Shown: positions 10,800-21,652 of the stretch, piece by piece
How the letters are laid out: each line of letters begins with the position of its first letter
Position numbering within the stretch: the stretch's first letter is position 1
Assembly (NCBI GenBank): GCA_002722455.1
Contig: PBMB01000009.1
Span: 175,971 to 239,970 of the forward strand
Source: Chloroflexota bacterium
GTDB taxonomy: Bacteria; Chloroflexota; Dehalococcoidia; Lucifugimonadales; GCA-2722455
DNA: 64,000 bases
Direction: 5' to 3'
Made by a program: the position numbers and the translations under genes
Notes under the pieces: generated by a model
Databases searched by the model: none
Seen by the model: the letters and a program-made list of their open reading frames with translations, nothing else
Told to the model about the DNA's origin: nothing

Positions 10800-13610
10800 T
10801 TACGGTACAAGAGTTCCTGCAGCCTTCAGATATACCCAATAACCTTGTCCAACAGATACTGTATCAGAACTGTCTGGGAGTATCGAAGTGAATGCATTAT
10901 TACTGTTGCTGTATCCAATAATTCTGGACCATGACAAACCAGTAAGATAATCATCAGCATCTCTTGTAGTTACAGTTAAGTCGTTAGTTGAAACAGGTAT
11001 TAAGTTCCAACCTTGTACTAACTTGTACTGTGCAGGAGCAGATGCTGAACCTGCAGTAAGTCCAGGAACATCAACCGTCAATGGATCAAATGTACTGGTG
11101 TGTACCCAATAACCCTTAGAACCATCTACTGTAGTTAATGTACCAGAGAATGTACCATCAGAACCACGAACAGCTGTTAACCAACCACCTGCAGTTGTAG
11201 GATCGTATGTAGTTACGATATCAATATTTGCATTTGCAATTGCAGTACCAACAGCTGTATCAGCTGGAGTACCAGGTATTGATACCAAGTTCCATCCTGG
11301 CCTTAGAGCAATAGATGCAGTTCTCTTAGCTACTGTAAATGTAGTAGCAGAATCAGTTAATGCATTACCTGCAGAGTCTGTAGCAGATATTGTTAACGTA
11401 TAAGCACCTAATGCTAAGTCAGTAGCACTATAGAGGAAATCAATGTTGTCAGCTGAAACAAATGATGAAGCAATATCAGTAGTACTAGCATCAGGATTTG
11501 TTAATACAGCCTTTGTAATCGTAACTGTTTTATAGCTATCGCCAGGATACTCATCCTCATCAAATACCAATCTTAAGAATGGACTTTGATCAGTAACAGT
11601 TGCTCCGCTTGCAGGAGTAACTGTGACTGTAGGAGCAGCTTGGTCAATTTCAAAAACAGTATCAGCTATTTTATAGGAAACTGTAGCTGCAGTTGCTGCA
11701 GATGACAATGTTATTGTCCTAGCAGAAGCATCCACTGCTGAGATAAATGACTTAGATGTTGTTGCAGTACCACCTATTGTAAGGCTTACTGAAGTAATGT
11801 CATCTCTATCGACATCACCATCAAAGTCAGCATCAGCAATTGGGCCTTTAGCTAATGTTAATAGAGTACTAGATGTTAATGTAGGAGTCTCATCTGCAAC
11901 GGCTGTAAGGTTAGTATAAGCATTTGTACCATCAGATGCTTGTATACTGAAACCAAACTGACCAGATCCACTACCAGCAACTGCAGTATAACTAGCAGTT
12001 GTTACTAGAGGAGTACTTGCAGTAGTTGTAAGAGCCCCAGCACCGGTTGCACCGGAATTACCATGAACATCAATCTTTGGATAGCTAGCTGCTAACTTCT
12101 CATCTGTTGTAACAGTTACTGTAACTTTACCATCTAAGGCAATTAATGCAGCATCTGTTGTAACAGTAGGAGCAGGAGCTATACCATCAGTTGCAGTAAC
12201 AGACGAACCTGAAGCGACTGCATTACCAGCAGCATCAGCAATTGTCCCTGCAATTGTAACAGCAGGCTTGACAGCAGGATCCATATCGGATGCAACTACT
12301 ATATCTACCTGTGTTGTAGTATCAGCGTTAAGTGTAGCTGAATTAACAGTTGAACCATCAACTGTGAAATCAGATGCAGCAATCGTTGAAGCATCTAAAG
12401 CTTCACTAAATACTGCTGTAACTGTAGTTCTACCAGAACCTGTAGTAGCAGAACTTAGAGTTGGAGCAGTAGTATCAATAGTTACTGCATTTGTACCTGT
12501 CGCTGCATTTCCAGCAGCATCAGTAGCACTTACTACTATATTAAAGGCAGTAGAGTCACTAACAGCAAAACCTGCAGGACTACTGCTTGTTGCAGTCTTC
12601 CAAGAAGTTCCTTGTACAAACCAACCACGATATCCATCTGTGATAGGAGCATAGTTGATTGATGAACCAGAAACTGCAACACCATTAATCGAAAGAGCAA
12701 TTCCAGAAGTTGTTATTCCACTTGCAGAATCAGCAACATCAAATGTTACTGTAGGAGCAAGTGTTGTTGTTTTAGAAGCATCAGCAGGAGTTAAACTACT
12801 AACGGTCGGTGCAGTAACATCAATTGTTACTGTATCAGTAGCTAAGGTATTACCAGAGCTATCTAGATAACTTAAAGTAACCGTATCACCATCTTGAGCC
12901 CAGACACCATCATTGTTAGTGCCTTGTAAATTAGCTTCACTCTCAATAGCAATTGAACCTCTAAATACCTGAGCTGTTGAGTTAGCTGTTGAAGAACCAA
13001 CAGAAGCAACCTCAGTAATGGTTGCATACTCACCAGCTGGATCAGAAGTACTTGTAACTTTTACTCTCTGCGTAGCTGAAGCAGTATGTGCCCATGAATC
13101 AGCAACATGATAACTAAATGAAACAGTTGTCGTTGCAGTTGTTGCAACAGCTGTCAATATAGTTGCCTCAGCAGAAGTTAATGAATATGAGGAAACGAAA
13201 GCTGAAGTTCCATCAACTGACACCGTTGGTGCAGCACTTAATGGAGTACTGGACGGAGATGACTCATTAAAATCAGTCTCAGTAAGAGTATGCTTTGAAC
13301 TCTCATTCGTTGAACCTACGTAACCTGTTGCAATTTTGAAAGCTGTACCAGCAGATGCAGTTCCACTTAAACCTTTCCAGACAGCAGTTCCTGTCTTGGT
13401 GGTTTCTAGAGCATCATCTACTACGTAAAAATAGGCAGTGGCATCAGATTGAATATAACTGATGTCTTCCCCACTTGTATTAGTCCATGCAGCCGCACCA
13501 TCGGCAATTGACATAGCAGCTGCCTCCGTAGTTTGAACTGACTGACTAAATCCCGTAACAGCAATTAAAATAGCCGCGAGAAATACAGAAATTTTAGCTA
13601 GCTTTTTCAC
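10800..13610 (-). CDS. large secreted surface protein with bacterial Ig-like repeats and C-terminal 'GWNLVSIP' modules
   Basis: Signal peptide 'MKKLAKISVFLAAILIAVTGFSQS', Thr/Ser/Ala-rich Ig-like blocks ('VTIDTTAPTLSS...', 'ATDAAGNA'), two C-terminal 'GWNLVSIPG'/'GWNLIPVS' segments. Confidence 0.75.
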   Translation of the reverse strand: MKKLAKISVFLAAILIAVTGFSQSVQTTEAAAMSIADGAAAWTNTSGEDISYIQSDATAYFYVVDDALETTKTGTAVWKGLSGTASAGTAFKIATGYVGSTNESSKHTLTETDFNESSPSSTPLSAAPTVSVDGTSAFVSSYSLTSAEATILTAVATTATTTVSFSYHVADSWAHTASATQRVKVTSTSDPAGEYATITEVASVGSSTANSTAQVFRGSIAIESEANLQGTNNDGVWAQDGDTVTLSYLDSSGNTLATDTVTIDVTAPTVSSLTPADASKTTTLAPTVTFDVADSASGITTSGIALSINGVAVSGSSINYAPITDGYRGWFVQGTSWKTATSSSPAGFAVSDSTAFNIVVSATDAAGNAATGTNAVTIDTTAPTLSSATTGSGRTTVTAVFSEALDASTIAASDFTVDGSTVNSATLNADTTTQVDIVVASDMDPAVKPAVTIAGTIADAAGNAVASGSSVTATDGIAPAPTVTTDAALIALDGKVTVTVTTDEKLAASYPKIDVHGNSGATGAGALTTTASTPLVTTASYTAVAGSGSGQFGFSIQASDGTNAYTNLTAVADETPTLTSSTLLTLAKGPIADADFDGDVDRDDITSVSLTIGGTATTSKSFISAVDASARTITLSSAATAATVSYKIADTVFEIDQAAPTVTVTPASGATVTDQSPFLRLVFDEDEYPGDSYKTVTITKAVLTNPDASTTDIASSFVSADNIDFLYSATDLALGAYTLTISATDSAGNALTDSATTFTVAKRTASIALRPGWNLVSIPGTPADTAVGTAIANANIDIVTTYDPTTAGGWLTAVRGSDGTFSGTLTTVDGSKGYWVHTSTFDPLTVDVPGLTAGSASAPAQYKLVQGWNLIPVSTNDLTVTTRDADDYLTGLSWSRIIGYSNSNNAFTSILPDSSDTVSVGQGYWVYLKAAGTLVP

Positions 13611-13993
13611 TTAAGCTACCCCCTTACGATTAATATTTTTTTTAACAATTTCTTTCAAAAATTAAACCTTATATTATTATAAGTCTTAATAGATTTTCGA
13701 AGTCTTAATACTACGTTATCATTAAGGCTTATTATATTGTCAAGTACTTTAAACACCCTAAAACAAAATCTTTATATCATTAAAGCTTTGTGTCGAATAT
13801 AAAATACTACATATGAACTATATCTCACCCTATCCCCATTGTCAACAATTAAGCAACTATATTTTTATTGAAAAAACGTGCAAAAAATAACCATAATTTT
13901 AATTCATGAAAAGCTTGACGAGTTTTAAACAAATATAAATTATTAATAGGTAATATCATTACTTTTACAAAACACATTAGTTGCGACATATCT

Positions 13994-15310
13994 CTATTTA
14001 GCAGATTTAGCAGATGCGTCTTTATTTAGTTTATCTAAAAATTCTTGATTAGTTTTTGTTGCCTTAAGCCGATTGAAAATTTGTTCAACAACATCAACAG
14101 ATGTTTTGCTGTCAGGGTTGCTTTGAGAATTCATAAGACTAATCATCCGTCTTAATAGCCAGGTTTGCTTTAGAGTTTCTGGAGATAGCATTAACTCTTC
14201 ACGACGAGTACCGCTTTTCGCTATATCTATTGCTGGGTAAACTCTTCTTTCACTTAATCTTCTATCTAGGTGGATTTCCATATTTCCTGTACCCTTAAAC
14301 TCCTCATATATGACATCATCCATTCGGCTTCCTGTATCAACTAAACACGCAGCTAATATAGTCAAACTACCGCCATCTTCTGCATTTCGAGCTGCTCCAA
14401 AAAACTTTTTAGATGGATAAAAAGCAACTGGATCAATTCCTCCAGATAATGTTCTGCCACTTGTAGGTGCAGACAAATTATATGCACGTGTCATTCTTGT
14501 AATACTATCTAATAAAATAGCAACATCTTTACCTGATTCAACAAGACGTTTAGCTCTTTCTAAAACTAATTCAGCAACTTTACAATGATCTTCAACGGGT
14601 TCATCAAAAGTTGAAGCATAAACTTCACCATTCACTGATCTTGTCATATCAGTTACTTCTTCAGGTCTTTCGCCAATTAGTGCAACCATCAAATGAATAT
14701 CTGGAGCATTTTGAGTAATGCCTTCAGCCATATCTTTTAAAAAAGTTGTTTTACCAGCTTTAGGTGGAGCTACAATTAATCCTCTTTGACCTCGACCAAT
14801 AGGTGAAACTAAATCAATAACTCTATTCGAAAGTCTCTTTTGCCCTATTTCCATTTTGATCATCTCTTCTGGATGAAGAGGAGTTAACCTTTCAAAATAT
14901 TGTCTATTTTGAAGAGAACTAGTGTTTACATCATTAATAGTATCAACATTAACTAACCCAAAATATCTTTCCCCATCTTTGGGTGCACGAACAGCACCTA
15001 ATATCATGTCACCAGGTCTAAGTGAATGTTTTCTAATTTGAGATTGAGATACATATACATCGCTACTCGAACCATTAGAGCCTATACTAGTATTACCCGC
15101 GCTATAGGTCCGTAAAAAGCCATATCCATCTTTACTAACAGATAAAACCCCCTTCGCTTTAACTGAATCATCTTTTTCTGCATAAATACTAAGAATTTTA
15201 GCTAATAAATCATGTCGTTTATTACTAGCTCCTTCTACATTAACCCCTATATCCTGAGCTAAAACATGTAACTCGCTTGTAGATTTAGATTGAATTTCAC
15301 TTAAATTCAT
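13994..15310 (-). CDS. rho: transcription termination factor Rho
   Basis: '[24 protein letters not shown]', '[16 protein letters not shown]', '[13 protein letters not shown]'. Confidence 0.97.
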   Translation of the reverse strand: MNLSEIQSKSTSELHVLAQDIGVNVEGASNKRHDLLAKILSIYAEKDDSVKAKGVLSVSKDGYGFLRTYSAGNTSIGSNGSSSDVYVSQSQIRKHSLRPGDMILGAVRAPKDGERYFGLVNVDTINDVNTSSLQNRQYFERLTPLHPEEMIKMEIGQKRLSNRVIDLVSPIGRGQRGLIVAPPKAGKTTFLKDMAEGITQNAPDIHLMVALIGERPEEVTDMTRSVNGEVYASTFDEPVEDHCKVAELVLERAKRLVESGKDVAILLDSITRMTRAYNLSAPTSGRTLSGGIDPVAFYPSKKFFGAARNAEDGGSLTILAACLVDTGSRMDDVIYEEFKGTGNMEIHLDRRLSERRVYPAIDIAKSGTRREELMLSPETLKQTWLLRRMISLMNSQSNPDSKTSVDVVEQIFNRLKATKTNQEFLDKLNKDASAKSAK

Positions 15311-15561
15311 AATGTATTACCTTTATAACTAAAACCAGAATAACTTATATAATTGTGTGATTAATTTACAAGTCCTAAAGAAAACCCAAAGCTCATTATT
15401 GAAACTATATATTTATTAAATATACTTTATCGGGAAAATCTTTCAAACATTAATTCCTACAAAGATTTTGAAGGAACAAAAATAGACTAACACAATCAGT
15501 CTTCTACGTCTATACTTGGATAACTATTTTTAATAATAAAATACTATGAGCAATAGACCCT

Positions 15562-17193
15562 CTAAAGCAATGAGTACTGCTTCCCTTCCCTTAATGTCTG
15601 AGATGAAATTTTTATAAACTCAACGAATAATGGATGAGGAGATTCAGGACGTGATAAAAATTCAGGGTGGAATTGTACTCCTAACATAAACGGATGTCCT
15701 TTTAACTCCATAATTTCAACTAACTTACCATTAGGTGACACCCCACTAGCTAAAAAGCCTTGTTCTCTAAATTTGGGCAAATAATAATTGTTAACTTCAA
15801 ATCTATGCCTATGTCTTTCCTCTATTAAATCACGTTGGTAAGACACACTAGCAAGTGTATCTTTTACAATGCGACATGGATAAACCCCTAATCTCATTGT
15901 TCCACCTTTTTGATCTACTTCTTTCTGATCATCCATCAAATGAATTACAGGGTGTTTAGTATTTAAATCGAATTCCATAGAATTAGCTGAATCAAAATGT
16001 AGTAAGTTTCGTGCTACTTCAATTACCATCACTTGTAACCCCAAACACAGGCCTAAACAGGGGATCCCATTTTCTCTACAATATGTAACAGTATCAACCA
16101 TACCTTCAATACCACGAGGCCCGAATCCTCCTGGTATAACAACGCCATCTACATTACTCAGAAACTCAGCCGGTCCATTCTTTTCAATATCCTCAGCCCT
16201 TATCCAAATAACTTCGATACCTAAGTTGTACCTGAACCCTGCATGCGTTAAAGATTCTTTAACAGAAATATAAGAATCAGGGAGGTCCACATATTTACCA
16301 ACAATTGCAATTCTTATAGTATCTGAGGTGTTTTGTATAACACTTAACATTTTCTTCCACTGAATCATGTTTAATCTTTTATATTTAAGGTCCAACGATT
16401 GAGAAATTATCTTGCTAAAATTTTGATTTTCTAAATGTAAAGGAACCTCATATACTGAAGAGGCATTTTCTAATGCAACAACGCTATTTGAACGTACATC
16501 ACAATATCGAGATATCTTAAGTTTAGTATCATCATCTAGTGGATAATCACTCCTGCAAACAATAGCATCAGGCTGAATACCCATACCTCGTAATTCTCGT
16601 ACACTATGCTGAGTTGGCTTCGTCTTCAACTCACCAGTCATTTTCATATAAGGCAAATATGTCACGTGGATATAATAAGTTGAGTTAATATCAACTTCAT
16701 TCTTTATCTGACGTATAGCTTCAATAAATGGTTGTCCTTCAATATCTCCAACGGTACCACCTACTTCAACAACAACTACAGAAGCACTACTCTCTCTAGC
16801 CACTTTATAAATACGTTGCTTAATAGCTTCAGTCACATGAGGGTCTACCTGAATAGTACCCCCTAAAAATTCACCTTTTCTTTCTCGAGAAATAACATCA
16901 GAAAATATTTCTCCAGCCGTACAATTAGAAGACGAAGTTAATTCAATATCAATAAATCTTTCATAATGCCCTAAATCTAAATCAGTCTCAGAACCATCCT
17001 TAGTTACAAAAACCTCTCCATGCTGATATGGAGACATCGTTCCCGGGTCTACATTAAGATAGGGATCTAACTTCAAAACTGACACAGATACACCACGACT
17101 TTTTAATAACCGCCCAACGGAAGCAACAGTAATTCCTTTTCCTATAGAACTTACTACCCCACCGGTTACAAAAATAAATTTAAATTTTTTCAT
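15562..17193 (-). CDS. pyrG: CTP synthase
   Basis: 'FIFVTGGVVSSIGKGITVASVGRLLKSRG', 'DPYLNVDPGTMSPYQHGEVFV', GATase 'GLCLGLQ'. Confidence 0.97.
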   Translation of the reverse strand: MKKFKFIFVTGGVVSSIGKGITVASVGRLLKSRGVSVSVLKLDPYLNVDPGTMSPYQHGEVFVTKDGSETDLDLGHYERFIDIELTSSSNCTAGEIFSDVISRERKGEFLGGTIQVDPHVTEAIKQRIYKVARESSASVVVVEVGGTVGDIEGQPFIEAIRQIKNEVDINSTYYIHVTYLPYMKMTGELKTKPTQHSVRELRGMGIQPDAIVCRSDYPLDDDTKLKISRYCDVRSNSVVALENASSVYEVPLHLENQNFSKIISQSLDLKYKRLNMIQWKKMLSVIQNTSDTIRIAIVGKYVDLPDSYISVKESLTHAGFRYNLGIEVIWIRAEDIEKNGPAEFLSNVDGVVIPGGFGPRGIEGMVDTVTYCRENGIPCLGLCLGLQVMVIEVARNLLHFDSANSMEFDLNTKHPVIHLMDDQKEVDQKGGTMRLGVYPCRIVKDTLASVSYQRDLIEERHRHRFEVNNYYLPKFREQGFLASGVSPNGKLVEIMELKGHPFMLGVQFHPEFLSRPESPHPLFVEFIKISSQTLREGKQYSLL

Positions 17194-17197
17194 AATA

Positions 17198-18079
17198 TTA
17201 GTTGTCTTTAAGTATCTCTTCTATAGTAACTCCAATATCACCTGGCCTTGGAATAATTGCAGCACCAGCTGAAGATAAAGCTTTAATTTTTTCAGAAGCT
17301 AATGCGTCATTACCTGTTACAATAGCACCAGCATGCCCCATTCTTCTACCAGCAGGTGCACTCTGACCTACAATCAGAGATGCTACAGGCTTATTTAGTT
17401 CATCTTTAATATATTCAGCGGCTAATTGTTCTCCCGATCCCCCAATCTCACCAATCATAATTATTGCATCAGTTGCTTCATCATCGTTAAATAATTTCAA
17501 AATATCTACAAATGAAGACCCTACAACAGGATCACCTCCAATTCCTACGCAAGTAGACTGACCTAATCCAACCATAGTCAATTGAAAAACTGCTTCATAT
17601 GTTAATGTCCCACTCCTAGAAACAACTCCTATGCGACCTGGAGTATGTATATCGTTAGGCATAATTCCCACTTTACATTGATCCCCAGGAGAAATTACCC
17701 CTGGACAATTTGGACCAACTAATATTGTATCTTTATTTCTCAAATAACTGGATACCCGTACCATGTCATGAACAGGTATACCTTCTGTAATACATACTAT
17801 TAAATGAATACCTACATCTGCAGCTTCAATAATAGCATCAGCAGCAAAACGGGGCGGAACGAAAATTAAAGATGTATTGGGGTTTGTTTCTTCAAAAGCT
17901 TCTTCAACAGTATTATATATAGGAATTTCATCTAGTAACACCTCACCACCACGGCCAGGAGTTACTCCTGCAATAACATTAGTCCCATAATCTAAGCATT
18001 TCGAACTATGAAAACGACCTTCACGGCCGGTGGCACCCTGAACTAATAATCTTGTTTCTTTATTAATTAAAATACTCAT
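17198..18079 (-). CDS. sucD: succinate-CoA ligase [ADP-forming] subunit alpha
   Basis: '[12 protein letters not shown]', '[11 protein letters not shown]', '[10 protein letters not shown]' (phospho-His site). Confidence 0.96.
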   Translation of the reverse strand: MSILINKETRLLVQGATGREGRFHSSKCLDYGTNVIAGVTPGRGGEVLLDEIPIYNTVEEAFEETNPNTSLIFVPPRFAADAIIEAADVGIHLIVCITEGIPVHDMVRVSSYLRNKDTILVGPNCPGVISPGDQCKVGIMPNDIHTPGRIGVVSRSGTLTYEAVFQLTMVGLGQSTCVGIGGDPVVGSSFVDILKLFNDDEATDAIIMIGEIGGSGEQLAAEYIKDELNKPVASLIVGQSAPAGRRMGHAGAIVTGNDALASEKIKALSSAGAAIIPRPGDIGVTIEEILKDN

Positions 18080-18084
18080 TATAA

Positions 18085-19278
18085 TTAAATTTCACTACTC
18101 AAAAAACTCTTAATTTTCGCCGAAGCTTCGTTCAAATTATTTACCATTATAATATTCAACTTCGTGTCTTGTAATATTTGAGATGCAATTTCAGAATTAG
18201 TACCTAACATTCGTATAACAAACGGTCTAATTTCATTAGGATATTCTTTTTCGATTTCCAAAATACTATTCGCCACAACATCACATCTTAACACTCCACC
18301 AAATATGTTTATCAATATAGCCTGGATATGTTTTTCTTCTAAAATAATTCTTAAAGAATCAACAATTTTTTGTTGATCAGCACCACCGCCAACATCTAAA
18401 AAATTAGCAGGTTGGAATCCAGTCTCATTTACAATATCCATAGTAGCCATTGCAAGGCCTGCTCCATTAACTACACAACCTACTTCTCCATCTAATTTAA
18501 TATAATTTAATCCTAAATCATTAGCACGTTTTTCAACTAAATCTTTTTCGCTATCATTATCAAATTTTTGATATTCTTTATGCCGAAATATTGCATCATC
18601 ATCAATTTCTATTTTGGCATCTGCTGCAAGTAATCTTCCATCGGAAGTAATTACAACTGGATTAATCTCAAGTAAAGAAAAATCATTTTTTTGAAATGTA
18701 TCCCATATTGCTGATAAAAATTTTCTAAATGAATCAGATTGGTCATCTGGTAATGCTAGTAATTTAATTAATTTTCGTAATTGATATTCTTTTAATCCAA
18801 ATAAAGGATCTATATCTTCTCTTAATATCTGTTCAGGAGAGATTTGTGCAATTTCTTCTATATCCATACCACCAGCTGCACAAACAATCAAAAAAGGTAA
18901 TTTACAATTACTATCTATCGAAATTGACACATATAATTCTTGTTGAATTTCTAATAATTCTTCAACGAGTACACTGGATACAAGAGCACCATCATTACCA
19001 GTTTGATGCGTTACTAAATTAGTACCCAAAATAGAACTCGCGAATTTTTTAGCTTGAGCAGAAGAGGAAAATATTTTCACACCACCAGCTTTCCCTCGAC
19101 CTCCAGTAAGCACTTGTGCTTTAACAACAACTTTGCCATTAAGGGTATCTGCAAATTCATAAACAGCATTTGGATCAAAACAAACTGTACCCTTAGGTAT
19201 TTGAATTAATTCTTGGCTCAATATATTTTTAGATTGATACTCATGTAATTTCAACTCAAACCTCCACAACATATTCAA
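18085..19278 (-). CDS. sucC: succinate-CoA ligase subunit beta
   Basis: '[10 protein letters not shown]', '[17 protein letters not shown]', 'LEINPVVIT', 'NFLDVGGGA', '[14 protein letters not shown]'. Confidence 0.95.
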   Translation of the reverse strand: MNMLWRFELKLHEYQSKNILSQELIQIPKGTVCFDPNAVYEFADTLNGKVVVKAQVLTGGRGKAGGVKIFSSSAQAKKFASSILGTNLVTHQTGNDGALVSSVLVEELLEIQQELYVSISIDSNCKLPFLIVCAAGGMDIEEIAQISPEQILREDIDPLFGLKEYQLRKLIKLLALPDDQSDSFRKFLSAIWDTFQKNDFSLLEINPVVITSDGRLLAADAKIEIDDDAIFRHKEYQKFDNDSEKDLVEKRANDLGLNYIKLDGEVGCVVNGAGLAMATMDIVNETGFQPANFLDVGGGADQQKIVDSLRIILEEKHIQAILINIFGGVLRCDVVANSILEIEKEYPNEIRPFVIRMLGTNSEIASQILQDTKLNIIMVNNLNEASAKIKSFLSSEI

Positions 19279-19317
19279 CAGTAATGATAGAACATAGTCA
19301 AATTAACATAAAACCGG

Positions 19318-19404
19318 CGGAGGGGAGAGGATTCGAACCTCCGATACCATTGCTGGTATAACGGTTTTCAAGACCGTCGCAATCGTCCACTCTGCCACCC
19401 CTCC
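19318..19404 (-). tRNA. tRNA-Ser (anticodon UGA)
   Basis: Reverse complement GGAGGGG...ACGGTCTTGAAAACCGT...GGTTCGAATCC...CCCCTCC+G; long variable arm; CCA not encoded. Confidence 0.95.
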
Positions 19405-19683
19405 TACACGTAAAAATATAAATTATTAAATATAATAAAATACAATTTAAAATATAATTTTAATCGAAATCGAAACATTATAACAAGTCTAACAAGGGTT
19501 ATTTATCTACAAAATATCTACCAGTTGACTATCCAGTAGACTTACACTTATAATTCGCTTTATCTATTTAAATATTAAATCAAAATTGATCGATTTTTTG
19601 CACTAAAATATTATGCAATTAATTATTCTTAAACAGATATTAAAATAAGTGCAATTAATCACTAGTAAGGTGACATAATACGG

Positions 19684-20817
19684 TTGGATACTAATCCAAA
19701 ACTACGAATCAGTAATGCATATAGTTTTGATGATATATCGATAGTCCCTGGGACTGTGACTATCGATCCTGATAAAGTTACTACAGATTTTTGTATAGGC
19801 TCATATAAATTTTCTATACCAATTATAGCTGCTGCAATGGACGCAATTACTTCTCCGAATTTTATTCAGAAACTTAATGATTTAGGTGGATTGGGAGTAA
19901 TGAATCTTGAAGGTATCCAAACTCGATATAAAAATCCTGATGAAACATTAAAAGAAATTATTGACTCATCTCCTTTACAAGCGACTAAGGTACTGCAAAA
20001 ACTTTATACTTCACCTATAAAACAAGAATTGATAAAAGAAAGAATTAATGAAATAAAATCAAATGGTACTACATGTGCAGTATCTATAACCCCTGGAAAA
20101 GTTAATGAGTTAGCTCCTATTGCAATTGATTCAGGTATAGATATTTTGGTAATTCAGTCAACTGTAACTACGGCAACGTACATTTCAGATAAAGAATCAA
20201 CATTAATTTTATCTGACTTAATTAAACAATCACCAATACCAGTCATTGTCGGAAACTGTGTTACATATGAAACTGCAATGGAATTAATTGAAGCAGGGGC
20301 TAGTGGATTATTGATTGGTGTAGGCCCTGGAGCTGCCTGTACAACTCGTGAAGTAACAGGTGTTGGTATTCCTCAAGTAACTGCAACCATGAATTGTTCC
20401 ACAGCAAGAGATGACTATTTTAAAAAAACTGGAAAATATATCCCCATTATTACAGATGGTGGAATCAGAACTGGTGGGGATATGTGCAAATCACTCGTAT
20501 CTGGAGCAGATGCAGTAATGTTGGGTACTCCGTTAGCTCAATCATCTGAAGCTCCAGGAAAAGGGTTTAATTGGGGTATGGCTAGTCCGCATCCTGACTT
20601 ACCTCGTGGAACACGTATAGATATTGGCACAAAATGCTCCCTCAAAAAACTTTTATTCGGACCAGCTTCAGTTCATAACGGAACTCAAAATTTTATCGGC
20701 GCCTTGAAAGTATGTATGGGGATGCTTGGAACAAAAGCTATTAAAGAAATGCATAACTCTGAAATAGTAATTTCTCCTTCTTTAAAAACTGAAGGGAAAT
20801 CCTATCAAATTAAATAA
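19684..20817 (+). CDS. guaB3: GuaB3-family IMP dehydrogenase-related protein
   Basis: 'SFDDISIVPG', 'PIIAAAMDAITSP', 'LGGLGVMNLEGIQTRY', 'GVGPGAACTTREVTGVGIPQVTA', 'ITDGGIRTGGDMCKSLVSGADAVMLGT'; TTG start. Confidence 0.85.
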   Translation: MDTNPKLRISNAYSFDDISIVPGTVTIDPDKVTTDFCIGSYKFSIPIIAAAMDAITSPNFIQKLNDLGGLGVMNLEGIQTRYKNPDETLKEIIDSSPLQATKVLQKLYTSPIKQELIKERINEIKSNGTTCAVSITPGKVNELAPIAIDSGIDILVIQSTVTTATYISDKESTLILSDLIKQSPIPVIVGNCVTYETAMELIEAGASGLLIGVGPGAACTTREVTGVGIPQVTATMNCSTARDDYFKKTGKYIPIITDGGIRTGGDMCKSLVSGADAVMLGTPLAQSSEAPGKGFNWGMASPHPDLPRGTRIDIGTKCSLKKLLFGPASVHNGTQNFIGALKVCMGMLGTKAIKEMHNSEIVISPSLKTEGKSYQIK

Positions 20818-21652
20818 AAGCCGATACTCCTCGAATGATTTGATTTGAATCACTAATTGGAATTATTTCAGCTGTATCGTAAATCTCTGCAATATATTTA
20901 CTGACCTTTTGAATTTGATTAGGAGCTATTTCTAAAATAAGACATCCATTTGGCTTTAAATAATCTTGAGATTGTAAAATCGTATTTAATATAAGATCCA
21001 GTCCATCCATACCACCATCAAGTGCAACCCTAGGCTCTTTTTGCACTTCAATAGACACCTTATCTAAATCTGATTTTGTAAGATAAGGTAAATTAGCAAT
21101 AATTAAATCAACTTTACCTGGAATAGCATTTAATAAATCTCCGCATTTCAAAAATATCCTATCTTGAAGATTATGTGAAGTGATATTATGTTTAGCTATC
21201 TGTAATGCCGATGAACTAATATCTGTAGCAAACACAGTAATTTGAGAACAAAAAGTTGCTATTGAAACTGCAATAGCACCTGTACCAGTACCTATATCAG
21301 CAACTAAAGAATCTATTTGATATTTTTGTTGTAAAATGCGGATAGCAAATTCTACTAAATCTTCAGTTTCTGACCTAGGAATCAATACATTTGGATTAAC
21401 ACGAAAATTTAATCCATAGAACTCACGTTCTTCTGTGATGTAACTTAATGGTTCTCCAGCTAATCTCTTCTCCAGGTAATAGGTAACTCGATCTCTTAAT
21501 GATGAATTTATAGGATAGTCTAAATTAGTATAAAAATCTGTACGAGACATATTTATTACAAATCGAATTAATATCTCAGCTTCAATTTCATCAATATTTA
21601 CTGCGATTAATGAACTTCTAACAAACGCCCATAAACTCCTTATATTATCCAC
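20810..21652 (-). CDS. prmC: peptide chain release factor N5-glutamine methyltransferase
   Basis: 'REFYGLNFRVNPNVLIPRSETEDLVE', 'IGTGTGAIAVSIA', 'IIANLPYL' (NPPY-like). Confidence 0.92.
   Translation of the reverse strand: MDNIRSLWAFVRSSLIAVNIDEIEAEILIRFVINMSRTDFYTNLDYPINSSLRDRVTYYLEKRLAGEPLSYITEEREFYGLNFRVNPNVLIPRSETEDLVEFAIRILQQKYQIDSLVADIGTGTGAIAVSIATFCSQITVFATDISSSALQIAKHNITSHNLQDRIFLKCGDLLNAIPGKVDLIIANLPYLTKSDLDKVSIEVQKEPRVALDGGMDGLDLILNTILQSQDYLKPNGCLILEIAPNQIQKVSKYIAEIYDTAEIIPISDSNQIIRGVSAFI

Noticed and set aside
12268-12870. Plus-strand ORFs of 128 and 71 aa
   Set aside because: Antisense to the Ig-like gene; low-complexity Val/Ala/Ser composition mirrors the sense repeats.
13620-13990. 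370-nt intergenic gap upstream of the Ig-like gene as a possible RNA gene
   Set aside because: No tRNA-like or convincing hairpin structure visible; probably promoter/leader and rho-downstream sequence.
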